Below are positions 1-7,306 of a stretch of DNA of 19,635 bases, piece by piece. Position 1 is the first letter of the stretch. The number at the start of each line of letters is the position of its first letter. Source of the DNA: Gammaproteobacteria bacterium RIFCSPHIGHO2_12_FULL_38_11. Lineage in GTDB: Bacteria; Pseudomonadota; Gammaproteobacteria; Coxiellales; Coxiellaceae. Below the pieces are notes generated by a model. That model saw only the letters and a program-made list of their open reading frames with translations, was not told the DNA's origin and did not search any database. The stretch covers positions 1 to 19,635 of the forward strand of contig MGXX01000082.1 of assembly GCA_001801515.1 (NCBI GenBank), in the 5' to 3' direction. The position numbers were made by a program, and so were the translations under genes.

Positions 1-155
1 GAGGTTCGCACGCACCCTTCCGGGCGCGTTTCGGTGATGATCATATTGCTTGTCGCGAGGATCGCACGCACCCTTCCGGGCGCGTTTCGGTGATGATCAT
101 ATTGCTTGTCGCGAGGATCGCACGCACCCTTCCAGGAGCGTTTCTGTGCTATTGA
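1..155 (+). repeat. Tandem 56-bp structured repeat, three units
   Basis: Units begin at 7, 63 and 119, a period of 56 bp. Units 1 and 2 are identical; the third diverges and ends in TTTCTGTGCTATT, the tail of the repeats near 10.5 kb. Each unit can fold into a small hairpin. At 10-29 the outer stem is ACGC/GCGT, then an A/C mismatch, an inner stem CCC/GGG and a TTCC loop, followed by TTTCGGTG. The preceding GTCGCGAGGAT resembles the foot of the palindrome at 1996-2086. Units 2 and 3 overlap the 3' end of the minus-strand gene at 97-1893 and include its stop codon. The array may extend left of the window. Confidence 0.85.
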
Positions 156-1893
156 ACAATTCATCAAATTTAATCAGTCCACTTGATTTACTGACATCTA
201 CATTTTTAGAAATCAGATTTTCATTTTGAAAGGCTTTCAATAAACATGCCATCCGTGTATTAATGACTTTTAATGCGCCGGGGTCATCAGTTTCACCGCC
301 TAAAACGGAATTTTTTTTACGCATTAATCCATCCGATAAAATTTCTTTTGCAATTTTTTTGGCAATCAATTTTTCTCTCTCAGGATTTTTTTCGTTATTA
401 AGTTTTACTAATTGCAAAGCCACATAAGCATCACCTTGCGAATGAAATTTTTTAAAAAAACCACAATAAGCATTTATATTTTTCTGATATGTTTTTAAAG
501 CGATTTCTACAGCATTAACAAGCGTATTTTTATCCATAGCATTCAGTTTATCATCCAACAACTCACTCGTCGTTTTATTAACATCAGGGGTTTTTTTAAT
601 GACACATCTATGCTCACAATTATCCTGCAAATAAGTACTATTTTCTTTTGCGGCAACATGTTCTGCGGTGATTATTTGTTTTACACAAGTGTCATTATTT
701 AAAATATCCGCACCTTCTAATAAGACCTCACGCGTTGTTGCTAGCATGCTTGCCATGGTATAAACGCCACAGCCTGTGTCAGTATCGTCGAATATTGAAA
801 TAGATGATTGCACGCCCGTGTGTGCAATTGAAACCGGAGCAACGACTGCTGTTTCTGTAATGCCAAGCAACGGAAAAATCTCCCATTTATTATTATCAAG
901 CATTTTACTGACTGCTACTTTAGCAGCACCCATTCCAATAGGATTAGCCGTTGAATCCACAATTCGCGCTGCAATTTCATTTTTATTATTTTTATAAATT
1001 TGCACTTGCACATAATGATTACGACCACTCCACTCAATTTTCATGGGCATTTGGATACAATCCATTTTTTTTACGTTTGAGTTTGCTTCATTTTCTGTTT
1101 TAAGCTCAGTTCCAAGCGCCTTAAAAACTGCATTCAATTCTTCACTTTTTATGGCATCAGGAAATCCAGCGCTATATAATTTATCGCCAGTGGAAAAAGT
1201 ATTTTCAATATTCAACACAGCGCGCTTATTGGCTTCGTGCAATGTGAAACGAACAAGTTTAGGAAATTCACCGTCTTGCACCTTCATAACAGTATGCGTT
1301 TTTTTTACAGCAGGCACATCGACAATCATATGTTCTGTGACATCACCCATTTGCTTTTCATTCAGCCCATTTTTTCGTATCGTGGCCATACACTCTTCAA
1401 TAAAGACAGCAGTTAAAAGGCCATTATCATTCTGATAACCCGCTGGAAACATGCATAGCACAACATCATTGCGTAATGCGGAATCTTTATTTTCAGCTGG
1501 AGAGAAAAAAGCATCTGCTGATAAATGGGTTGCGCCGGAAAAGTCAGCTTGCTGTAGAAAAACTGCGTGTTGAGTAGTATTAGGAGCTAATCTTTGCTGT
1601 CTTTCTGACGAGAATTTTTCATTATATGCTTTTATATGGGTATTACTTTCTAAATTCGCCCAAGAGTTAGATGCGCTTTCAGGAGGTAAGCGTTTATCAG
1701 ATTCTTCTGGCACGGATGGGGCAACAGGTTCTGCTGGTAAACTCCAAAACTGACAGTTTGTTAAATCTAATCTACTAAAGTCAGAAAAATCAAATGCATA
1801 ATTTGACAAATCTAATACTTCACTGTCATTGCGATTCTGAGTTAACAAAATTTGAAATCCAGTTTTATTTATTGTTATTTTTTCTGCTGACAT
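97..1893 (-). CDS. Candidate CE-clan cysteine protease/acyltransferase effector (598 aa)
   Basis: No full-length homolog is recognised. What can be seen is the residue order of clan CE enzymes (Ulp1/SENP, YopJ, bacterial deubiquitinases). His293 lies in RNHYVQVQIY, a strand that would be followed by Asp313 in ARIVDS, then Gln362 in GVQSS and a candidate nucleophile Cys375 in DTGCGVYTMASML. In clan CE the order His, Asp/Glu, Gln, Cys in such settings forms the active site; the family removes or cleaves ubiquitin-like proteins or acetylates host kinases. The N-terminal ~130 residues contain FSRLDLTNCQF and QADFSGATHL, faintly like pentapeptide repeats. There is no signal peptide or membrane segment. 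The start ATG is preceded by AGAGG at 7 nt. A PmrA-box-like element and a -10 lie upstream. Residues 582-598 are encoded by the tandem repeat, so the native C-terminus, where Dot/Icm signals sit, has probably been replaced. Role as a translocated effector is inferred. The enzyme-clan call is moderate: Q-to-C spacing (13) is longer than usual. Confidence 0.72.
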   Translation of the reverse strand: MSAEKITINKTGFQILLTQNRNDSEVLDLSNYAFDFSDFSRLDLTNCQFWSLPAEPVAPSVPEESDKRLPPESASNSWANLESNTHIKAYNEKFSSERQQRLAPNTTQHAVFLQQADFSGATHLSADAFFSPAENKDSALRNDVVLCMFPAGYQNDNGLLTAVFIEECMATIRKNGLNEKQMGDVTEHMIVDVPAVKKTHTVMKVQDGEFPKLVRFTLHEANKRAVLNIENTFSTGDKLYSAGFPDAIKSEELNAVFKALGTELKTENEANSNVKKMDCIQMPMKIEWSGRNHYVQVQIYKNNKNEIAARIVDSTANPIGMGAAKVAVSKMLDNNKWEIFPLLGITETAVVAPVSIAHTGVQSSISIFDDTDTGCGVYTMASMLATTREVLLEGADILNNDTCVKQIITAEHVAAKENSTYLQDNCEHRCVIKKTPDVNKTTSELLDDKLNAMDKNTLVNAVEIALKTYQKNINAYCGFFKKFHSQGDAYVALQLVKLNNEKNPEREKLIAKKIAKEILSDGLMRKKNSVLGGETDDPGALKVINTRMACLLKAFQNENLISKNVDVSKSSGLIKFDELFNSTETLLEGCVRSSRQAI

Positions 1894-1923
1894 ATAAGCC
1901 TCTGAAAATACTTTATAACTCGC

Positions 1924-1955
1924 ATGATAGCAAAGATTTATTAAGGGATAATTAA
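1924..1955 (-). promoter_or_regulatory. PmrA-box-like operator and -10 for the 97-1893 gene
   Basis: On the minus strand the sequence reads TTAATTAT (1955-1948), CCC, TTAATAAA (1944-1937), 7 nt, then TATCAT (1929-1924) as a -10. The two TTAA half-sites are 11 bp apart, one helical turn, as in the PmrA box of Legionella and Coxiella Dot/Icm substrates (consensus cTTAATATT-N2-cTTAATATT). Each half matches 6 of 8 bases. The predicted start of transcription near 1917 leaves a leader of about 24 nt before the ATG. Gap and leader lengths are the same as for the element at 15290-15321, which supports both. Confidence 0.6.
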
Positions 1956-1985
1956 ATTAGCACTGAAACGCGGGCGGTAGCCTGC
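1951..1985 (-). repeat. Structured repeat copy, partial, minus orientation
   Basis: The 25 bases at 1961-1985 recur exactly at 1996-2020 (period 35). Read on the minus strand, the copy has the inner stem GGC/GCC with a TACC loop, then GCGTTTCAGTGCTAATTTA. The left outer arm is missing. The 20 bases at 1951-1970 recur exactly at 7277-7296. The AT-rich tail runs into the PmrA-like box of the next gene. Confidence 0.75.
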
Positions 1986-1995
1986 TAATAAATAT

Positions 1996-2086
1996 CACTG
2001 AAACGCGGGCGGTAGCCTGCGTGTGATCCTCGCAAAAAACCACTTACTGCGAGGATCGCACGCACCCTTCCGGGCGCGTTTCGGTG
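1996..2086. repeat. Large imperfect palindrome of two inverted repeat copies
   Basis: The arms 1996-2033 and 2049-2086 are each 38 nt and match as inverted repeats at 31 of 38 positions around a 15-nt centre (2034-2048). Each arm also folds on itself. Four of the seven differences are paired: the inner stem is GGC/GCC in the left arm (minus-strand reading) and CCC/GGG in the right arm. The stop codon of the 2088-7199 gene directly abuts the right arm. No U-rich run follows on the minus-strand transcript, so it is not a standard intrinsic terminator, though an extended cruciform-like RNA hairpin could still halt transcription or protect the mRNA end. Confidence 0.82.
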
Positions 2087-2087
2087 A

Positions 2088-5000
2088 TTATTTGTTAGGG
2101 GCTGGTTCATTAGGTGGTGTCGGCTGCTGCTCATCCGTTGGCTTTGGTTTGTGACCAAACAAGCCCCTGCTTGACATTATCTCAGCAACTTTATACGAAT
2201 TGACTGTTCTCAAAGCCACAGCCACACTATCTTTATTCGCCCGCTCAATCACTTTTTCAGACTCACTTTTGCCATTGGGGTAAGCGGCTAACGAATAATG
2301 CATATTCTTTTTTTTCTTGTCATTCGCCAATATTCCTACATCACTCACATCAGATTCATAGCGATAAAGTAAGCCATCTTCCTTTCGATAAAAAACATCA
2401 TAATTCTCTTCATTCAAAGGAGAATTTTCATTCTCCTCAGATCTCTGAAAATACTCAATTCCCCTACGCGCGTCATTTAATATTTTTGCATCTCTTAATA
2501 AATTATCACAAATGCCGTCTGTCAATTCGCCAATACTTTCAGCAACAACATTCACAGGGTGTTTTACATATGTCCAATCAAATTCTGAACCTGATAAGTA
2601 TCTTTGAAAAACATAACTCTCATCAGCTTTGTAAAAAGCATTAAAAGTATCCTTCTTTTCACTGCTATAAACCGCCATTTCCGCAGCAAATAAACGTTGA
2701 AGAGAAGCCAGCATCGTATCATTTCGCTTTTCTTCTGCCACACCGTGAATGTCCATCAATACAAACAATTTTTCTGTTTCTTCTGGAAATAAGCGTGACA
2801 AAACAAATAATACGGCTTCTTGGATAGTAATTTTACCAGATGGGATTTCATTTAATATTTCCAATATCCCTTTCACATTTTTACCCAGCAGATTTTTTTC
2901 GCCTATTAATTTTTTCATCATGGGAGAAGCAGTTATTGTGCTATTCACATAGTTTTCTGCAACAATAGTCAATTTAGACAAGAAATCAGTCACAGTAATT
3001 TCAGGCAATTTATTTTTATCACTCGGCTCAACCAACCTCACATCGATCATTGAACTACGATAATCCGGCACATCATCCGGCCGCTTCACAAAATATTTCC
3101 CGCGAAATGCAGTAAATGCGCGAGACAGCGTCGTGGTAAAACGAGAAAATGCACCACCTACATCATTTACACCCGAGCCGATTGTCATTGATGCGGCATA
3201 AATAGGCGCTGTGATGGTGACAAGCGCAACGGTGGCAGGAATACGAAGGGTTAAACTCACCACTTTTGCAAGGCCTTCTACTTCAGCAAGCAATGCATTT
3301 TTATTGCCCGTAAGCGCTTTTGCTAAATTAGCAATACCGCCTACAATTGTTCCACTCAATGCATCGCAAACTGTTAATGCTTTTTTAATTTCACAATCAT
3401 GCAATTCTTTAAAGGAAGCACCGGCTGATCTTGCTGTAATTAAAGCTTGTAATGCGTGGTCTGCAGAAACGGTTTTCCAAAGCCCTGTGTTATCGCGGCG
3501 AGAAATTAATAAATCTTTTTGAAATTGCACCGCAAGATAGGCTTGCATTACATCATCCGGAACGCCTTTATATTGTGTTGTCATCTTTGGATAAAACGCT
3601 TTTAAAAATTCTAAGGGGGTATCGAGCCGTCTGATTTCAACATATTTTTTGCCACTCTCATCAGTTGTAAAGCGCGGGCCTTTCATTAAGAAAAATAAAT
3701 CATCAAATTGTCCGGGACCTTGATCTGAAAATTTTTCTGTTATTTCAGCGCGGCGCCACATTTCACGTGCCGCCAATTTCGATTCTTGATTGCTTAATAA
3801 ACGCTCTGCTAATTTTGAATCGGCTTGAAATGGTTTGCCGGTAATTTCTTGATATTGTTTTTGCAACTTTTCATCTGAGGCAAAGTTTTTCCATAAATCT
3901 GTTTTGTTGCGATTAGAGAGTAGTAAATCGTGTTCAAATTTGTCTTTAAGAACTGTTTCAAGAGAAGCGTCATCTATACTTGCACCAGAAGAATTTTTAT
4001 ATAAACCCGCATATCTTTTTATTTCGCTCGGATAAATCGCTTTTAAAAAATCAAGCGGTTTCGTTAGACCTGTTTTTTTTGTCAAATCACCATCTAACTT
4101 AACAAACCCACGCATCATAAAAAATAAATCGTCGTAATTATTTTTATCTGCTTCTTGGGCTGATTGTTGTGAGGATGCTGTCTTTCTTTGCGGGTCATTG
4201 GTTAATGTTGAAGAATTATCCAAAATACGTGAATCAGAAAAATCAGCGTGGATAGGCATTGTAGTTGATCCTAACTGATCCTGAGGGCCGTATCCTTCAG
4301 CCGCCATTTTCGTTTCTTGCATTTTTATCCAGTGTTCTAAATCAGTAATCTTTGTGTCATAAACTTCACTCAAGATATGCGTAATAATCGCATTTAAGCG
4401 TTTCTTGTGCTTACTGCCTTTGTCAAACAAATCCTGCCATCTCTCTTTTCTGGGTAGCAACAATGAATTTTTATCGCGGATCAGTTCTTTCACAAATTGA
4501 CGGCCTAATATTTCTTTTATTTCATTATTATTTTTATTATTATTTGTTAATTCTTTATATTTATCTGGATACTGATCTTTCAAAAACGCCAACGCCGTTG
4601 GCATGCTATTTTTATACCAAGCTTCACTCTTAGCGCGATCAATTGCTGCCTCTTTTGGAGATGAAACTGCATCTGCAATATTTTGAATAGTCAATTTTTT
4701 GTTAGCCGCCAAAATTCTTTTTGCATCCGCAAATCGCGCAACGAATAAGGCTTCTTTTTGTTCTGCTGTAAATTCAGCAGGAATGCCCTTTTTAATTGCT
4801 TCTGCCAATGCCCATTGTTCTTCAGCTTCTGGATTTTTGGGTGCAGCACTGGCTTTTATAATTGCAGCAGTAATAATTTCCTTTTGTTCATCCTTAAATT
4901 TTTCTACAATCGCTTTATTAAATTTTTCGAGTCCTTTTGGATCTGCTAAGTCAAATTTTCCTTCACGCAATACAGGGTGAATATTTTCTGCTAGCATTTT

Positions 5001-7199
5001 TTCCGATATTGATTTTCGGCTCGCTTCTGGAATCGCAGCAAACAAAGCAGATGCAAAAAGTTTAGCCAATCGTTTATCTAAATTTTCTTTTTCAACAGAA
5101 GTTATTTCACCTTTAGCCCTTGCACCGTGGAAAATAGCAGCACCAATTTTATAAAAAACTAACACCGGCTTTGCTGATGCACATAAATCATCAAACATTT
5201 GCCACGCCACTTGACGACCGACATCTGCTTGGTCCCCCATTCCAATAACTGCAACGTGTCCAATCGCAGTTAATGCGGCAACTAAAATAAGTGATTCAAG
5301 CGGGTTATTGGCAATGCCTTTCAATACATTACCCAAATAGCTTTCACGGCCCATTGCTGTATCGCTTAATGACGAGAGCAAATAAGTGGCCTTGCCCATC
5401 ACCAAACCATCAGCCAACATGGTAAAACCCAGTTTCATTTTAGAAGTGGTTGCAGAAAGCGGTAAAACACCATTTACAACACTGGGGAAAACATGCGTTG
5501 CTGATAATGCAGCTGCAAATTTGCTGGATGCGCTGGCAGCTGCTGTCGAACCGGCATGCGCTGCAACCACCCCAACGTATGCCATGGTAATGCCCATCAT
5601 CCCTAATGCAACCGCACCGCGAATGGGGTCACGCAAGCCCATTCCTTCTACCACTTCTGCAATGGGGTTCACAATTTGATAAAGACCGCCTGCGAAGCTT
5701 TGACGAACCAAATCGCTGCCTTGTTTGTGTTCGGGTTTTAGCCGTTCGGGGTGTAATTGGCGGAGTGCTTTGTTTAGTTTTTCTTTTGCGACGTTAATGT
5801 CTGATTCTAACTTGACAACATAAAAGTCAAGTTTAGCGCTATCCACAGCGGTTTTAATTTCATCTGCTGTTGTTTTATTATTTAATACTATTTTTAGTGC
5901 AGCCTGATATGCTTGATCATATTTTTTTTCAAGCTCCTCTAATTCTTTTTCTTTTACTTTTACTTGAGTTGTCAGTCCACGTTTTTTTATCACATCCGCA
6001 AGATTGTGAAAAGGGGATAGCATTTTTTGTATTGCATCATTTTTTATAAACTCATTATATTTATCTTCTGGCATCTCGATTATTAATTTCGCCAAAGCAG
6101 AAGCCGCTAATTTAGACGCTAACTCAACGCCTAAACCGTTTTCGCCTGAACATTCTTTTTTAACTTCATGTAATAAATTTAAATTTAAATCAGTCATTGT
6201 CTCTAATTTTTTTACAATTTCTTGCGCAATCACTTGCGCCCTACCTTCTAAAAACGGATCGTAGGCAATATTTATTTTTTCTAAATCAGACGTTTCACTC
6301 ATACGTTCGCCGCGACGCAATCCGCGACTTGCACCCAATTCTTGCGCAATTGCTTTAAATTCATCTCGATTATTAGAATTAAAATTTTCTGTTAATGTTA
6401 AACAATGCAAATAACTTGCCAATCCTTTTTTACCCAATCCTTTTAATTTAAAAACGGTATGGCCGGCAGCAGTGGATTCATCGTCGCTTGAATCGTAAGA
6501 AACATTTTCATTTTCTTTAGGCTCGAGTTGATCTTTTCTGCTAGGCGCTAAAAAACGCGTTGCTTCGTTCGGGTCTCGTGCAAATTTAAAATCCTTCACC
6601 GCACATTCTGCATAATAAAGAATATGATCTGATGCTATTTCAGAACGATCAAACTCCATTGTTTGAATAAAAAGATGTCGCGCAGTGCCTAATATTTTTA
6701 ATATTCCGGCTTTGAGAATTTCTTGATTGGCTAAATAATTGGGGTCGGCGGTGCGTTCCAGTTTGTAAAAAGCGCTTAATTTTTCTTGTAGAATACGCAC
6801 TAAACAATATTGATCAAACGCGTTAGGGTCTTCTTTTTTTAATTTATTGAGATCGTCTTGAGATAAACTATATTTTCCATTTTTTAATTCAGGATATAAA
6901 TTATATTTTTTTTCAATTTCGGCAATATATAAGCCGAGTGTAGAAATGGTGCGCGACACCATTGAAGTTGCCTGCAAGCCGTGACCACGTTCTTTAAACA
7001 TCCTCCATTCAGCAGCGGATAGCGTAATGGGTGCTGCTGTGACAATGCGCGCGGTGCCGGCGGACATTTGCTTGTGGAAGTCGTAGGTTTGTATGTTCCC
7101 ATTTTCGCCTTTCACGGTATATTGCATGAGAAAACCACGATCACCCGTTGCTGAGTCTTCGTATCGGTATTTTTTTGAGCTCACTTTCTTATCTGGCAT
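2088..7199 (-). CDS. Very large unknown protein with coiled coil, hydrophobic segments and internal repeats (1703 aa)
   Basis: Not recognised as a named family. The start ATG follows GGGGAG with 8 nt spacing. Visible layout: N-terminal region with an acidic stretch (about 227-243, EPKENENVSYDSSDDES); a charged coiled-coil segment at about 411-482; hydrophobic, Ala/Gly-rich stretches at about 525-556 and 635-654 and again at 1308-1342, which could insert in a membrane; and a Pro-rich C-terminus ending in PPNEPAPNK. Residues 1021-1116 and 1165-1250 are copies of one module: DDLFF-h-M-(R/K)G, then PL-(D/E)-FLKA-(I/F)-YP, then F-x-x-DLL-x-S and LWK. A shorter relative lies at 866-922 (AFLKDQYP ... 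RQFVKELI). There is no signal peptide or catalytic motif that I can identify. Size, modular structure and position beside another effector-like gene fit a Dot/Icm substrate; this is inference. A PmrA box was not found upstream, only a -10-like TATACT. Confidence 0.85.
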   Translation of the reverse strand: MPDKKVSSKKYRYEDSATGDRGFLMQYTVKGENGNIQTYDFHKQMSAGTARIVTAAPITLSAAEWRMFKERGHGLQATSMVSRTISTLGLYIAEIEKKYNLYPELKNGKYSLSQDDLNKLKKEDPNAFDQYCLVRILQEKLSAFYKLERTADPNYLANQEILKAGILKILGTARHLFIQTMEFDRSEIASDHILYYAECAVKDFKFARDPNEATRFLAPSRKDQLEPKENENVSYDSSDDESTAAGHTVFKLKGLGKKGLASYLHCLTLTENFNSNNRDEFKAIAQELGASRGLRRGERMSETSDLEKINIAYDPFLEGRAQVIAQEIVKKLETMTDLNLNLLHEVKKECSGENGLGVELASKLAASALAKLIIEMPEDKYNEFIKNDAIQKMLSPFHNLADVIKKRGLTTQVKVKEKELEELEKKYDQAYQAALKIVLNNKTTADEIKTAVDSAKLDFYVVKLESDINVAKEKLNKALRQLHPERLKPEHKQGSDLVRQSFAGGLYQIVNPIAEVVEGMGLRDPIRGAVALGMMGITMAYVGVVAAHAGSTAAASASSKFAAALSATHVFPSVVNGVLPLSATTSKMKLGFTMLADGLVMGKATYLLSSLSDTAMGRESYLGNVLKGIANNPLESLILVAALTAIGHVAVIGMGDQADVGRQVAWQMFDDLCASAKPVLVFYKIGAAIFHGARAKGEITSVEKENLDKRLAKLFASALFAAIPEASRKSISEKMLAENIHPVLREGKFDLADPKGLEKFNKAIVEKFKDEQKEIITAAIIKASAAPKNPEAEEQWALAEAIKKGIPAEFTAEQKEALFVARFADAKRILAANKKLTIQNIADAVSSPKEAAIDRAKSEAWYKNSMPTALAFLKDQYPDKYKELTNNNKNNNEIKEILGRQFVKELIRDKNSLLLPRKERWQDLFDKGSKHKKRLNAIITHILSEVYDTKITDLEHWIKMQETKMAAEGYGPQDQLGSTTMPIHADFSDSRILDNSSTLTNDPQRKTASSQQSAQEADKNNYDDLFFMMRGFVKLDGDLTKKTGLTKPLDFLKAIYPSEIKRYAGLYKNSSGASIDDASLETVLKDKFEHDLLLSNRNKTDLWKNFASDEKLQKQYQEITGKPFQADSKLAERLLSNQESKLAAREMWRRAEITEKFSDQGPGQFDDLFFLMKGPRFTTDESGKKYVEIRRLDTPLEFLKAFYPKMTTQYKGVPDDVMQAYLAVQFQKDLLISRRDNTGLWKTVSADHALQALITARSAGASFKELHDCEIKKALTVCDALSGTIVGGIANLAKALTGNKNALLAEVEGLAKVVSLTLRIPATVALVTITAPIYAASMTIGSGVNDVGGAFSRFTTTLSRAFTAFRGKYFVKRPDDVPDYRSSMIDVRLVEPSDKNKLPEITVTDFLSKLTIVAENYVNSTITASPMMKKLIGEKNLLGKNVKGILEILNEIPSGKITIQEAVLFVLSRLFPEETEKLFVLMDIHGVAEEKRNDTMLASLQRLFAAEMAVYSSEKKDTFNAFYKADESYVFQRYLSGSEFDWTYVKHPVNVVAESIGELTDGICDNLLRDAKILNDARRGIEYFQRSEENENSPLNEENYDVFYRKEDGLLYRYESDVSDVGILANDKKKKNMHYSLAAYPNGKSESEKVIERANKDSVAVALRTVNSYKVAEIMSSRGLFGHKPKPTDEQQPTPPNEPAPNK

Positions 7200-7230
7200 G
7201 GTTTTCTCCCCATCTGTCTTTCTGAGTGTC

Positions 7231-7236
7231 AGTATA
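7231..7236 (-). promoter_or_regulatory. Candidate -10 for the 2088-7199 gene
   Basis: The minus strand reads TATACT here, 31 nt before the ATG, which would place the transcript start about 25 nt upstream of the start codon. No good -35 hexamer lies 16-18 nt further up (CTGGCG region), and no TTAATATT pair is present. The call rests on the -10 and its position only. Confidence 0.35.
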
Positions 7237-7276
7237 GTAAGAAATGGGAAAATCGCCAGTGAAAGAGGTTGCCCGA

Positions 7277-7303
7277 ATTAAATTAGCACTGAAACGTGGG
7301 TGA
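7277..7303 (-). repeat. Truncated copy of the structured repeat
   Basis: The 20 bases ATTAAATTAGCACTGAAACG at 7277-7296 are identical to 1951-1970. On the minus strand they give the family tail CGTTTCAGTGCTAATTTAAT. The hairpin part is lost apart from a CACCCACG remnant. It lies 3 nt past the end of the RND pump gene and about 40 bp upstream of the promoter of the 2088-7199 gene. Confidence 0.65.
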
Positions 7304-7306
7304 TAT

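Noticed and set aside
1..155. CRISPR array
   Set aside because: The whole 56-bp period including the would-be spacer is identical in units 1 and 2, so there are no unique spacers; no cas gene is present. The same holds for 10436-10587.
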